A stretch of 64,000 nt of DNA, from contig UQLB01000012.1 in the NCBI GenBank assembly GCA_900541725.1, forward strand, positions 1 through 64,000, read 5' to 3'. Within the stretch, counting starts at the first letter, position 1. Every line of letters begins with the position of its first letter. This document shows positions 1 to 8,584 of this stretch, piece after piece. Under the pieces are notes generated by a model. The model saw nothing but the letters and a program-made list of their open reading frames with translations, was not told where the DNA came from and did no database searches. Source of the DNA: an uncultured Collinsella sp. Its GTDB lineage: Bacteria; Actinomycetota; Coriobacteriia; Coriobacteriales; Coriobacteriaceae. The translations under genes were made by a program, and so were the position numbers.

Positions 1-44
1 TTGAACGTCAGATTGCCGCTTAGGGGCGTTTGCAGCGTCGCGCC

Positions 45-72
45 GTTACGCGGTTTGGTAAAACCGCGTAAC
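45..72 (-). terminator. Hairpin just after lacC
   Basis: A near-perfect 12-bp inverted repeat (GTTACGCGGTTT / AAACCGCGTAAC) sits one base past the lacC stop. There is no clear U-tract on the minus strand, so it may be a weak terminator or an mRNA 3'-end stabiliser rather than a classical intrinsic terminator. Positions 1-44 show nothing I recognise. Confidence 0.4.
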
Positions 73-73
73 C

Positions 74-1009
74 CTACAGTTCAGTCACGACAACGCTGTT
101 GTAGACCTCGTCCCAGCGATCCATGACCAGGTGGCCGGTCTTGGGATCCATGGCGTTAAGCTTGCCGCAGGTATTGGCGGTCTTGAGCACCGTGACGTCG
201 TCGGCACCAGCAGCAATCGCATGCGCAAAGCCGGCGATGGTCGAGTCGCCGGAACCCGTCGCGTTCACAGCGGCAATCGCGGGCGTCTTGGCGCGGAACG
301 CACGACCCTCATGGAAGCCCACCGAGCCTGCGGCGCCCATCGAGACGACAACCCAGGGAATACCGGCAAAGCGGCCATCGGCGGCAAGCGCCTCGCGCAG
401 GGCATCGACATCATCGGTCGTAAAGGACGTACCCAGCAGGCCGTTGATCTCGGTCAGGTTGGGCTTTACGAGCTCAGGCTTAGCGTCGGACTCCAGCGCG
501 GCCTCCAGCGATGCACCCGAGGTGTCGAGCAGCACCTTGGCGCCCGCCTCCTCGGCGATCTTGACGAGCTCGGCATAGTAGCCGGCATCGACACCACGCG
601 GCAGCGAGCCCGAAAGCGTCACAACGTCCGCCTTCGCTGCGAGCTCGGCAAACTTGGCCGTAAAGGCCTCGAGCTCGGCCGGGGCGATCTGCGGGCCGCT
701 CTCCAAAAGCTCGGTCTGATTACCCTCGTGCAGAATATTCAGGCAAATGCGCGTCTCACCGGCGATGGGCACAAAGTCGTTCTTGACGCCATCGGCATCC
801 ATGAGCTCGGCCATATAGGCACCCATGTGTCCGCCGAGCAGACCGGTCGCGAGCACATCGTCGCCCAACTGCAGCAGCACACGGCTCACGTTGAGGCCCT
901 TGCCGCCAGCGGTCTTTTCGGGCGTCACACGGTTCACGTCGTCGATGATCAGCTTGTCGAGCTGATAGCGCGTATCAATCGACGGGTTCATGGTAACGGT
1001 CAGAATCAT
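74..1009 (-). CDS. lacC: Tagatose-6-phosphate kinase / 1-phosphofructokinase family (LacC), copy 1
   Basis: A 311-aa PfkB-family sugar kinase that would phosphorylate tagatose-6-P to tagatose-1,6-bisphosphate. It starts MILTVTMNPSxDTRY, the typical 1-PFK/LacC N-terminus, has the GGKGLNV substrate loop near residue 35, and ends with the ATP/anion-hole motif VNATGSGDSTIAGF (the catalytic Asp lies in GSGD). I chose the ATG at 1009, preceded by AGGAG; an in-frame start 14 codons upstream lacks family similarity. It is the last gene of the minus-strand lacA-lacB-lacX-lacC set. A second 311-aa copy at 25761-26696 is nearly identical through most of its length. Tagatose kinase is preferred over fructose-1-P kinase because of the neighbours; specificity cannot be read from sequence alone. 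Confidence 0.9.
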   Translation of the reverse strand: MILTVTMNPSIDTRYQLDKLIIDDVNRVTPEKTAGGKGLNVSRVLLQLGDDVLATGLLGGHMGAYMAELMDADGVKNDFVPIAGETRICLNILHEGNQTELLESGPQIAPAELEAFTAKFAELAAKADVVTLSGSLPRGVDAGYYAELVKIAEEAGAKVLLDTSGASLEAALESDAKPELVKPNLTEINGLLGTSFTTDDVDALREALAADGRFAGIPWVVVSMGAAGSVGFHEGRAFRAKTPAIAAVNATGSGDSTIAGFAHAIAAGADDVTVLKTANTCGKLNAMDPKTGHLVMDRWDEVYNSVVVTEL

Positions 1010-1062
1010 GTTGAACTCCTGTTCCGGGGCGGCATAACCCGCCCCAAACATACGATAACTCG

Positions 1063-1944
1063 TTAAAGGATCTCGATCTCAAAGCCGCGGGTGACGGTCT
1101 CTCCCGGCTTGGCCACCAGGCAGCCACGCTTGTGCTCCAGAATATCGTCCTCGTCGGAGCAGGTGGACAGACCACCCCACGGTTCAACAGCCACAAAGTC
1201 GCCCTCGGGCTTGCTCCATACAATCAGGTACGGCATATCGGGGAACGTCAGGCGCACGCCCTTGTCCTCGGTTTTCTTGGTCAACGTAACCACGCGGCTC
1301 TCGAGCACGTCAAAGATGGTCTCCGCGAAGTCGAAGAGTTCGTGGGTAAGCGGCAGGTCATGGCCGATCATGGGGTTCTTGCTGCGATGCTCAACATCAA
1401 TCAGGCCCGTCGAGGGAACGGCAGTACAGAGCTCGGCGACCTCGCGCTGCTCAAAACGGAGCTCGTAGTCGTCATAGGACTCGCCCTCGTCAAGCGGGCA
1501 CTTAAAGCCAGGGTGACCGCCCACAAAGAACGGCATGTCCTCGGTGCCCTCATTGGTCACCTCGTACGACACGGCCACCTTTTCCGCATCGATCGTGTAA
1601 CGAGCAACGATCTTAAACGGATACGGGTACTGCTCGAGCAACTCGGCATGGTCGGCAGAGCTTAGGCTCAGCGCGACCATGTTGTCGCCCTGCTCCTCGA
1701 GCTTCCACTCCTGTTTGCGAGCAAAGCCGTGACGGGCAAGCTTGACCTCGCGGCCGCCCATGGTCATTGCGCGACCGTCACGAAGGCCGCCGCAGATCGG
1801 GAAGCAAATAGGTGCCTGGCCCGACCAGACCGCCGGGTCACCCTGCCACAGGTACTCACGGCCGTTGGCCGCAATAGAAGTGAACGATCCGCCAGCCGTG
1901 CTCAGTGCCACGCGAATAGAACCGTTATCAAGAACAAACTCCAT
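1063..1944 (-). CDS. lacX: LacX-type aldose 1-epimerase family protein, copy 1
   Basis: A 293-aa galactose-mutarotase-fold protein of the LacX subfamily. Diagnostic stretches are EYLWQGDPAVWSGQAP near residue 30, the HGFAR segment near 85 and GGHPGF with the conserved His near 150. LacX proteins are commonly found in lac tagatose-pathway operons and presumably equilibrate anomers of a sugar or sugar phosphate, but the physiological substrate is not established. An AGGGAAGG ribosome site precedes the ATG. It lies between lacB and lacC. A same-length paralogue, also next to a lacC copy, is at 26756-27637, so the lacX-lacC pair was duplicated as a unit. Confidence 0.85.
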   Translation of the reverse strand: MEFVLDNGSIRVALSTAGGSFTSIAANGREYLWQGDPAVWSGQAPICFPICGGLRDGRAMTMGGREVKLARHGFARKQEWKLEEQGDNMVALSLSSADHAELLEQYPYPFKIVARYTIDAEKVAVSYEVTNEGTEDMPFFVGGHPGFKCPLDEGESYDDYELRFEQREVAELCTAVPSTGLIDVEHRSKNPMIGHDLPLTHELFDFAETIFDVLESRVVTLTKKTEDKGVRLTFPDMPYLIVWSKPEGDFVAVEPWGGLSTCSDEDDILEHKRGCLVAKPGETVTRGFEIEIL

Positions 1945-2061
1945 AGGAGCCTTCCCTTTCTTACGCCAGCCCGCCGAGTCAATGGGCTGATAGAAAACCG
2001 GCCCGCGCCCCTCACAGAAACGCGAGCCGTCAACGGACTAGTTAATTACGCCGGAACCCCA

Positions 2062-2586
2062 CTAGTCGTGGTATTCGCCGCGGTCCCACTTCTCGAGGAA
2101 CTCGTCAAAGAAGTGCGGGTCAGCCTGAGCCTCGGCGTCGGCCTTATTGCAGGCATCGATCTTGGCAATCAGGGCATCGTGCTCGGGGGTCTTCTCGTAG
2201 GGCTCCTCCAGGAAGGCAAGCATGATGTCGGCCATCAGGAACTCGCCGGTGATCTTGCCGCCAAAGCCCACGATGTTGGCGTTGAGCTCGCGACGGGCAT
2301 ACAGGGCAGAGGTCATGTCGCGAACCAGGGCGCAACGGGCGCCGGGAACCTTGTTGACGGCGTTGGTGATGCCAATGCCGGTGCCGCACAGGGCCACACC
2401 AAAGTCGGCCTTGCCGCTGGCAACAGCCTCGCCCACGGCCTTGCCGTAGATGGGATAGTGCGTACGGGTGTGGCTGTAGGTGCCGCAGTCGAGCACCTTG
2501 TAGCCAGCCTGCTCCAGGCGGTCGGCCAGGTAGATCTTCTCGTCCGTAACGATATGGTCGCAACCGATTGCGATGGTCTTCTTCAT
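2062..2586 (-). CDS. lacB: Galactose-6-phosphate isomerase subunit LacB
   Basis: A 174-aa RpiB/LacAB-family isomerase. It begins [12 protein letters not shown] and carries the catalytic-Cys motif [18 protein letters not shown] near residue 65, the signature of the LacB (catalytic) subunit. With LacA it converts galactose-6-P to tagatose-6-P, the first step after LacG cleavage. The gene lies 63 bp downstream of lacA and upstream of lacX. Its length matches the family (about 171 aa). The start is preceded by AAAGGACGTTCTG. Confidence 0.95.
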   Translation of the reverse strand: MKKTIAIGCDHIVTDEKIYLADRLEQAGYKVLDCGTYSHTRTHYPIYGKAVGEAVASGKADFGVALCGTGIGITNAVNKVPGARCALVRDMTSALYARRELNANIVGFGGKITGEFLMADIMLAFLEEPYEKTPEHDALIAKIDACNKADAEAQADPHFFDEFLEKWDRGEYHD

Positions 2587-2649
2587 CAGAACGTCCTTTC
2601 GTCTGAATTCACAAGTTGAGATAGAAGTTCGAGTTCTCGGTGGCTCTCG

Positions 2650-3078
2650 TTAGGCCATCTTGTTGAGCATGTCGACACGGATCTGGTGACGGCCGCCGGC
2701 GTACTGGGCGCGCAGGAACTCGCGGGCGATCTTCTTGGCGACCTCGGTGCCCACAACGCCCGGGCCCATGGTGACCATGCGCGAGCCGTTGTGCTCGCGG
2801 GTCATGTAGGCGGAACGCTCGTCGGAAATGTTGGCGACGACCATGCCCTTAATCTTGACGGCGGCCATATAGGAGCCGACGCCGTACTTATCGAATGCGA
2901 AGCCCTGGGAATCCTTGTGCTCCAGCAAGTCCTTGGCAACGGCGGTCGCGGAATCGACAAAGTCCGCGGCAGGGGTCTCGGAATAGTCAACGACCTCGTG
3001 ACCGTCGGCGATGAGCATCTCCTTGATGGACTCCTTCATCGACATACCGTCGGCATCGGAAGCGATTACAACCCTCAT
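2650..3078 (-). CDS. lacA: Galactose-6-phosphate isomerase subunit LacA
   Basis: A 142-aa LacA partner of LacB. It begins MRVVIASDADG, keeps the phosphate-binding SRMVTMGPGVVG stretch near residue 100 and lacks the CGTG catalytic cysteine, as expected for LacA. The ATG at 3078 has an excellent AGGAGG site 7 bases upstream; the open frame continues 20 codons further up but that part does not look like protein. It is the first gene of the tagatose-pathway operon. Two palindromic operator-like sites lie 95-170 bp upstream, suggesting control by a DeoR/LacR-type repressor such as the one encoded at 21921. Confidence 0.93.
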   Translation of the reverse strand: MRVVIASDADGMSMKESIKEMLIADGHEVVDYSETPAADFVDSATAVAKDLLEHKDSQGFAFDKYGVGSYMAAVKIKGMVVANISDERSAYMTREHNGSRMVTMGPGVVGTEVAKKIAREFLRAQYAGGRHQIRVDMLNKMA

Positions 3079-3172
3079 GACATCCTCCTTGAGAGATACG
3101 CAGGTGCGTAGTTTCTGTTTGGAAGTGTTGAATCGCATTCAGGTCCGGGCATCTGAATGTGCGGTTCTTCAC

Positions 3173-3260
3173 TGTTCATGTTTATTTGAACACATTCGAA
3201 CAGTAACTGCAACAACTATTTGTTTATCTTTGTTCTTTTTTGAACAAATACCGTTCACAG
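3173..3260 (-). promoter_or_regulatory. lacA operon operator region (two palindromes plus an ACCGTTCAC motif)
   Basis: Two 20-bp palindromes precede lacA: TGTTCA-N8-TGAACA at 3173-3192 and TTTGTTC-N6-GAACAAA at 3229-3248. An ACCGTTCACAG motif follows at 3250-3260; it recurs upstream of lacF, lacI-1 and the aga PTS. The GAACA-type palindromes could be sites for the DeoR/LacR-family repressor, but that assignment is inferred. The rest of the 3079-3385 gap holds the 3309-3352 terminator and no gene. Confidence 0.6.
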
Positions 3261-3308
3261 ATGATTGCTGACCGTTTGGACCGGGCGCGGACGTAGCGAC
3301 CATGTGTT

Positions 3309-3352
3309 CAACAAACAAAAGGGCGGCCGAGAACGTGTCTCGACCGCCCTTC
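3309..3352 (-). terminator. Intrinsic terminator of the 3386-4417 gene
   Basis: A strong stem (AAGGGCGG..CGAGA / TCTCG..CCGCCCTT) is followed on the minus strand by TTTTGTTTGTT. It sits 34 bp past the stop of the membrane-protein gene. Confidence 0.8.
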
Positions 3353-3385
3353 TCACGGTTGATCTTCCAAAGATCGCTTTGCCGC

Positions 3386-4417
3386 CTACTCAGACTGCCC
3401 GCTCTTCTTGGCATGTTTGGACGGACCGCTCAAGAAACGACCCGTCAGATAGTTCGCGGGACCGGAGATATCGATCCCCAGCAGCACGTGTCCTAGCCAT
3501 AGGAACGCCGCGAGCACCAGTAGAGGAATCACACACGAGGTCACGATCATTACGATGACGCCTTCGATGAGGTCGGTCACCTGCTGCACGATCTCGTCGG
3601 TCATCTGCTTGGCACCACTGGTTACCGACGTAACAAGGCTCGATGCCCCATCGGTCAACTGCTCGAGCACGTTTTTGGACTCCTTGGCCTCGGATTTTTT
3701 CTTGTTCGATTTTGAGCTGGTCTCGGCTGACCTGTCCGTGGCATCAGCCGTCTTTGCGGCATCGCTCGCCTTTTGCTCAGCTTGCTCAATACTTACGCGA
3801 TACGTTTCATCGACCTTTTGCGACACCCATACGCTCGCGGGTACGAGCGCCATGCCGATCACGGCAACCACCAGCACGCGTGTCGCCACACGGCGCAGGA
3901 CGGCGCTCGTGCTCCAGCGTCCGTGAATGCCAAGCGACACCGCGAAGAGTACGAGCGAGAACGGAATCAGGATGCCCAGCCCGACCGACCATAAAATGGT
4001 CAGCAGATATTTCTCGAGGTACAGCACGGCAAGCACGATACCCAAGTTACCCGAAAGCTGCGCGAGCTGCTCGGCAACCGGCGTACCCGTATCACCCGGC
4101 AGCGCGGTAATACCCGCAGACAGCGCCACGCACGAGGTCGTGAGCGCCAGTACGTTACCTTTCTTTTGATCGATGACCTCGATGGTGGAATCCCAAGTTT
4201 TGGTATCGGCGAAATGCGGACGAGCTACAAAGCCCGACAGCAGCGCCAGTACCACGAGCGCAACGATAAAGCCAATCTGCAGCTTTTTGTTTGCGCACAC
4301 GACATCGGACAGGCTGGGCTGTAGCTCGGTTACCGTCGTATGCTCAGTTATCTGGACAGGACGCCCATGGGCCATCTCATGTGCGTCTCTCTTTTGAATC
4401 GATCCGTTGTCCGGCAT
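3386..4417 (-). CDS. Hypothetical multi-pass membrane protein
   Basis: A 343-aa protein of no family I recognise. A roughly 47-residue polar N-terminus is followed by a hydrophobic helix (about 48-66), a central membrane block (about 120-160), another helix (about 180-200), a charged Lys/Ser/Glu-rich stretch (about 205-250) that could be a coiled or disordered linker, and a last strong membrane segment (about 285-315). It ends in a polar Lys-rich tail. A good GAGGAGG site precedes the ATG. It is transcribed alone between lacA and lacF with its own terminator. No link to sugar uptake can be shown beyond position. Confidence 0.75.
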   Translation of the reverse strand: MPDNGSIQKRDAHEMAHGRPVQITEHTTVTELQPSLSDVVCANKKLQIGFIVALVVLALLSGFVARPHFADTKTWDSTIEVIDQKKGNVLALTTSCVALSAGITALPGDTGTPVAEQLAQLSGNLGIVLAVLYLEKYLLTILWSVGLGILIPFSLVLFAVSLGIHGRWSTSAVLRRVATRVLVVAVIGMALVPASVWVSQKVDETYRVSIEQAEQKASDAAKTADATDRSAETSSKSNKKKSEAKESKNVLEQLTDGASSLVTSVTSGAKQMTDEIVQQVTDLIEGVIVMIVTSCVIPLLVLAAFLWLGHVLLGIDISGPANYLTGRFLSGPSKHAKKSGQSE

Positions 4418-4534
4418 TTGGATACCTCCTCATTCCGGCCTGTATTGCGGATGGAAGTATACCCACCCAGCGAAAAACCGAACGGGAGGGCGTGCAGAAG
4501 CTCCATAACGCTGCTAGTCGAATAGTGCCATTTC

Positions 4535-4686
4535 AAAACTATGCCGGTTTACTACGATAAAACCGATAGGACCGACCACATTTGCTATTAGTAGAAAATG
4601 ACAAGCGTTCTACCTGCGGTTTTGATAACGCTGTTCTTTCCATAGTTGAAAGAATGCGATTCATCGTAGTAAACCGGCATAGTTTT
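4535..4686. repeat. 152-bp element with 24-bp perfect terminal inverted repeats
   Basis: The arms at 4535-4558 and 4663-4686 (AAAACTATGCCGGTTTACTA.. and its exact complement) are perfect over 24 bp and enclose 104 bp with no ORF. The architecture is MITE-like. No target-site duplication is obvious. An 18-base internal stretch (4608-4625) recurs at 35392-35409. The element lies in the 4418-4883 intergenic gap. Confidence 0.75.
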
Positions 4687-4769
4687 GTAACCGACAGGCC
4701 GATTCGGCAGCGCAGCAAACCCAATTACTCGTTTTCTTCCGTCCTCAAAGGATCAAATGCATGGCAGGA

Positions 4770-4813
4770 GTGTCCCAAACTGCCGGCAGATAAGGAACGT
4801 CCCCAAGTGCCGG
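4770..4813. repeat. REP-family repeat copy
   Basis: The sequence around AAGGAACGTCCCCAAGTGCC matches the REP cluster at 24009-24194 and related copies near 49.9, 51.0 and 58.4 kb. Confidence 0.7.
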
Positions 4814-4819
4814 GTAAAC

Positions 4820-4857
4820 AGAAAAAGCCCTGTCGCGGGTTTGCGGCAGAGCTTTTG
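4820..4857 (-). terminator. Terminator of lacF
   Basis: The inverted repeat AAAAGCCCTGTCGC / GCGGCAGAGCTTTT is followed on the minus strand by a run of U. It lies 27 bp past the lacF stop. Confidence 0.75.
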
Positions 4858-4883
4858 GAAGGGGACGAGGTTGTGCGGGCTCG

Positions 4884-5222
4884 TTAGGCGAGCTTGGCCT
4901 CGAGCTGGGCGATGCGCTTATAGGCATCGATGGTAAAGCGGGTCTGCTTCTCCAGGATCATAGTGGTCATGAGGGTATCCTGAGCGTGAGCCATGATGAA
5001 GGTCATCTCCATCTCGCCACCGCCGGCCTCCTGCGAAAGCAGCTTGGTCTGCGTGTCGTGAGCGCCGATAAGTGCATCGCTGGCATCCTTGTGCAGTTGC
5101 TCGGCCTTCTCAAAATCACCCTCGCGAGCAGCATCGAGCGCTGCAAGCAGATCGGTCTGGGCGTCACCTGCGTATGCGACAATCTCGAATCCAACCATCG
5201 AGATTTCTTCTTTGGTTGCCAT
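4884..5222 (-). CDS. lacF: PTS lactose-family EIIA component (LacF)
   Basis: A 112-aa all-helical EIIA-Lac/Chb protein that would pass phosphate from HPr to the IIB cysteine of LacE. The phosphorylatable His is in MAHAQDTLMT near residue 80. Length and motif spacing match LacF/CelC. It is the only lactose-type EIIA in the left half of the window, although three LacE permeases are encoded nearby, so it probably serves all three. It lies downstream of lacI-1 in the same direction but has its own 215-bp upstream region with two ACCGTTCACGG motifs and its own terminator. AAAGGAACGC precedes the ATG. Confidence 0.92.
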   Translation of the reverse strand: MATKEEISMVGFEIVAYAGDAQTDLLAALDAAREGDFEKAEQLHKDASDALIGAHDTQTKLLSQEAGGGEMEMTFIMAHAQDTLMTTMILEKQTRFTIDAYKRIAQLEAKLA

Positions 5223-5344
5223 ATTGCGTTCCTTTCACATATGAACCAACGGAGAGCATCGCGTCCGGGCATACGCGCTGCGCTGTGTATGACAGAAACA
5301 ATAACATTCAAACAAAAAGGAACAATGCAAACCGTTATTTCGAG

Positions 5345-5376
5345 CCGTGAACGGTCTTTTTTCGCCCGTGAACGGT
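5345..5376 (-). promoter_or_regulatory. Tandem operator-like motifs upstream of lacF
   Basis: Two identical CCGTGAACGGT boxes (5345-5355 and 5366-5376) are spaced 21 bp apart, about two helical turns. The minus-strand form is ACCGTTCACGG. The same core occurs at 3250, 6551 and 35569-35598. This suggests a shared regulator of unknown identity. Confidence 0.55.
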
Positions 5377-5436
5377 TTCCAAACCATTTCGAACAATATC
5401 AAACATGATTAGCGGAAACCCAAACAGGACCGCACC

Positions 5437-6441
5437 CTAACGCAAATCGCGTACCGTATCGCCCTCCACGAGCACGCCGGGGATCAGCATGTGCTCCACG
5501 CCAGACACAACGCCCTCGGCGCCGGCGATCTTGTCGACCGCCCACATGCCGACGCGCCTGTTGTCAAAGCGCACGGTGGCCAGGCGACGATCGGGCACGA
5601 TGTCGCCCAGACTGTCATCAACACCCACCACACTCACGTCCTCGGGCACGTGCTTTCCGCGCGACTCGAGTCCGCGAATGCAGCCGTAGGCCATGGCGTC
5701 GTTAGAAGCATAAATGGCCGTACAGGTCGGATCGTCCGCCAGAGCCTGACCGGCAGCATACCCGCTCTGTGCCGTCCAATCGCCACGAACGAGTCGCGGC
5801 GGCTCAATACCATGTGCGTGCAATGTCTCGCGCCAGCCTTCCTCGCGCTGCATGCCCGAAAGCGAGCGCTCGGGACACGAGATGAAATGCACGGTCTTGT
5901 GCCCCTGCCTCAGCAAGTACTCGACAACCTGGCGCGAGCAATCGAACTGGTCGTTATCGACCGTTGAACAGAGCGGGTGCTCCAACATCGTAACGAGCAC
6001 CGTCTGCATGCCGGACAGCGGCTCGAAGGTGCCAAAGTCCGCCGGCATGCGATTCATGATCACGACCATGCCATCCACCGGCAGTGCGCTCATACGCGAC
6101 GATGCGCTCTCGAGGGTATACGGATGCCCGTCTACCTTAGTGAGGGTGATGGCATAGCCATGTTTGTCGGCCGCGGCGGCAAAGCCCTCCATACGATCGA
6201 GGTTGCCGGTACCGGTAATGTTGAACATGGCGACGCCGACGGTCTTAAACTTGCCACGGCGCAGCGATCGACCGGCAAAATTAGGGCGATACCCCAGCTC
6301 GCGCATGGCGGCACGCACGCGTTCCTTGGTCTCGGGGCGCACGCTGGGCGAATCGTGCACCGTACGCGAGACTGTCTGCTCCGAGACGCCCGCGAGACGC
6401 GCCACGTCCTTAACGGAAACCGATTTTTTAACAGCGGCCAT
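5437..6441 (-). CDS. LacI-family transcriptional regulator 1
   Basis: A 334-aa LacI/GalR repressor. The N-terminal helix-turn-helix and hinge are VSVKDVARLAGVSEQTVSR and YRPNFAGRSL (residues about 8-60). A periplasmic-binding-protein-like effector domain follows, with the family motif VSVVGVDDS near 280. It is divergent from lacE-1; its likely sites are the TGTTAACGTTGCCA and TGGCAACGTCAACA boxes between them. I start it at the ATG 6441, the usual distance before the helix-turn-helix and behind GGAAAG; an in-frame start at 6480 is possible. It is paralogous to the regulators at 10349 and 15361. The inducer is probably a galactoside or its phosphate, but that is unproven. Confidence 0.9.
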   Translation of the reverse strand: MAAVKKSVSVKDVARLAGVSEQTVSRTVHDSPSVRPETKERVRAAMRELGYRPNFAGRSLRRGKFKTVGVAMFNITGTGNLDRMEGFAAAADKHGYAITLTKVDGHPYTLESASSRMSALPVDGMVVIMNRMPADFGTFEPLSGMQTVLVTMLEHPLCSTVDNDQFDCSRQVVEYLLRQGHKTVHFISCPERSLSGMQREEGWRETLHAHGIEPPRLVRGDWTAQSGYAAGQALADDPTCTAIYASNDAMAYGCIRGLESRGKHVPEDVSVVGVDDSLGDIVPDRRLATVRFDNRRVGMWAVDKIAGAEGVVSGVEHMLIPGVLVEGDTVRDLR

Positions 6442-6601
6442 TGGTCGATCTTTCCGTGTCAACGATGCCATTGACGGCATCCTGCGCAGTCATATTAAAC
6501 GCCTTCAAGTATATCTAACGCCGCCTCTGCAATACGCTTACCACCCAAAACCTACCGTTCACCGACATTTCTGCTTCCCCAAACGGCTTTTGTCGCCCAA
6601 T

Positions 6602-6757
6602 TGTTAACGTTGCCATTGTGCAAACACAGAGCCACCGGGCGGCTCAAACGTTTACGCACAAAGAATCGACGGTTCGCAGGCACAGGAACCACCGGTTCGC
6701 GTCTTTTTTTGTGTCGCAAAATGGCAACGTCAACATTTTGGCAACAGAACGCCAAAA
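6602..6757. promoter_or_regulatory. lacI-1/lacE-1 divergent operator region
   Basis: LacI-type boxes with central ACGT lie at 6602-6615 (TGTTAACGTTGCCA) and 6722-6735 (TGGCAACGTCAACA), in inverted orientation about 120 bp apart, which would allow looping. A further palindrome TTTTGGC-N8-GCCAAAA is at 6736-6757. An ACCGTTCACCG motif lies at 6551-6561. The 6442-6798 gap otherwise holds no gene. Confidence 0.65.
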
Positions 6758-6798
6758 GCTACCATCGTTGCTAACCCACCGACTCTTAGGAGCATTGC

Positions 6799-8574
6799 AT
6801 GGAGCAACTCATCGCCACCATCGAAAAAGGCCAGCCCTTTTTCAACGCGATCGCCCGCAACAAGTACCTCAAGGCGATCCGCGACGGCTTTATCTCCGTC
6901 ATCCCCATCATCATCTTCTCGTCCATCTTCTGCCTGGTAGCCTCGGTCCCCAACATCTGGGGTTTCTACTGGCCCGATGACATCAACAACGCCCTGTGGA
7001 AGTGCTACAACTACTCCATGGGTATCCTGGCCATCGCCTGCGCTGCCACCACAGCCAAGCACTTCGCCGACGCTCAGAACCGCGATCTGCCCAAGAACAA
7101 CCAGATCAACTTTATCTCCTGCATGTGCGCGGCCATCATCGGCTTCTTGCTCCTTTCGAGCGACACGATCGCCACGGACGCTGCCAGCGGCTTCAACACC
7201 ACCTACCTTGGTTCCAAGGGCCTGCTGACCGCCTTCATCGCTGCGTTTGTGACCGGCATCATCTACAAGTTCTTCATTAAGCGCAACATCACCGTCAAGA
7301 TGCCCGAGCAGGTTCCGCCCAACATTTCGCAGACCTTTAAGGACATCATCCCCTTCTCCGTTTGCATCACCGTCTTTTGGGTCTTTGACATCGCCTTCCG
7401 CGCTGCTTTTGGCTTCTGCTTTGCCCAGGGCGTCATCCAGATGTTCCAGCCCCTGTTCACCGCTGCCGATGGCTACATCGGCCTCGCTGTGATCTACGGC
7501 GCCATGAGCCTGTTCTGGTTCGTGGGCGTCCACGGCCCCTCGATCGTCGAGCCCGCCATCGCCGCCGCCCTCGTTGCCAACATGACCGACAACCTGGCTG
7601 CGTTCCAGGCTGGCCAGCACGCTTCCGCTGTCCTGACCCAGGGTGCCCAGTACTTCGTCGTCTGCATGGGCGGCACCGGCGCCACGCTCGTCCTGGTCTT
7701 TATGTTCTGCTTCCTGGCCAAGTCTCAGGAGATGCGCGCCGTCGGTAAGGCCGCCATCGTCCCCGTCTGCTTTGCCGTCAACGAGCCGCTGCTGTTCGCC
7801 GCGCCCATCGTGCTCAACCCCGTCTTCTTTGTCCCGTTTGTCTTTGCCCCGATCGCCAACATCTGGATCCTCAAGATCTTTATCGACTTCTTGGGCATGA
7901 ACGGCTTTATGTACACCCTGCCCTGGACCGTCCCCGGCCCCATCGGCACTATCATGGGCCTGGGCTTCCAGCCGCTCGCCTTTGTGATGCTCGCCCTTAT
8001 CCTGGTCGTCGACTTCGCTCTGTACTATCCGTTCTTCCGCGCCTATGACGCCCAGAAGTGCGCCGAGGAGGCCGAGATCTCCCAGGAGGAGCTCGCCGCC
8101 AAGAACGCCGAGAAGGCCGCCAAGCTCAACGATGCGTTCCAGGGCAAGGCTGACGCCAAGAGCGTTGCTACCGGCGCTGCTGCCGAGGCCGTGAAGGCTG
8201 ACGCCCCCGCCGCTTCTGCAGCACCCGCTGCCGAGGCAACGGCCGCCAGCGATCTCAACGGCAAGCGCGTGCTCGTGCTCTGCCAGGGCGGCGGTACCTC
8301 GGGCCTGCTCGCCAACGCGCTGGCCAAGGCCGCCAAGGAGCGCGGCATTGATCTTGAGACCGCTGCCGAGGCCTATGGCAACCACGTGGACATGCTCCCC
8401 GACTTCGATCTGGTCGTCCTGGCCCCGCAGGCCGCAAGCTACCTGGCCGACCTGCAGAAGGACTGCGAGCGCGTGGGCAACAAGTGCGTCGCCTGCCGTG
8501 GCAAGCAGTATATCGAGCTCTCCCAGAACGGCGATAAGTCTCTCGCCTTCGTCTCCGAGCAGCTTTCGAAGTAA
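6799..8574 (+). CDS. lacE: PTS lactose-family EIICB permease (LacE), copy 1
   Basis: A 591-aa membrane permease with fused IIB domain. The IIC part (about 1-430) has the family start ATIEKGQPFF, several hydrophobic helices, the HGPSIVEP loop near 250, and the NEPLLFAAPIVLNP sugar-binding motif near 330. An Ala/Glu/Lys-rich linker (about 430-485) leads to a lactose-type IIB domain whose phospho-Cys is C495 in VLVLCQGGGTSG. It would import and phosphorylate lactose or a related beta-galactoside. It is followed by lacG-1 after a hairpin and lies divergent from lacI-1. Its IIB resembles classical LacE more than the other two copies do (GGGTSG versus GAGTSA), which may reflect different substrates. 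Confidence 0.92.
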   Translation: MEQLIATIEKGQPFFNAIARNKYLKAIRDGFISVIPIIIFSSIFCLVASVPNIWGFYWPDDINNALWKCYNYSMGILAIACAATTAKHFADAQNRDLPKNNQINFISCMCAAIIGFLLLSSDTIATDAASGFNTTYLGSKGLLTAFIAAFVTGIIYKFFIKRNITVKMPEQVPPNISQTFKDIIPFSVCITVFWVFDIAFRAAFGFCFAQGVIQMFQPLFTAADGYIGLAVIYGAMSLFWFVGVHGPSIVEPAIAAALVANMTDNLAAFQAGQHASAVLTQGAQYFVVCMGGTGATLVLVFMFCFLAKSQEMRAVGKAAIVPVCFAVNEPLLFAAPIVLNPVFFVPFVFAPIANIWILKIFIDFLGMNGFMYTLPWTVPGPIGTIMGLGFQPLAFVMLALILVVDFALYYPFFRAYDAQKCAEEAEISQEELAAKNAEKAAKLNDAFQGKADAKSVATGAAAEAVKADAPAASAAPAAEATAASDLNGKRVLVLCQGGGTSGLLANALAKAAKERGIDLETAAEAYGNHVDMLPDFDLVVLAPQAASYLADLQKDCERVGNKCVACRGKQYIELSQNGDKSLAFVSEQLSK

Positions 8575-8584
8575 GTAACGCTCA

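Noticed and set aside
6730..8385. 551-aa minus-strand open frame opposite lacE-1
   Set aside because: It is a shadow of lacE-1; the plus-strand frame has full PTS motifs.
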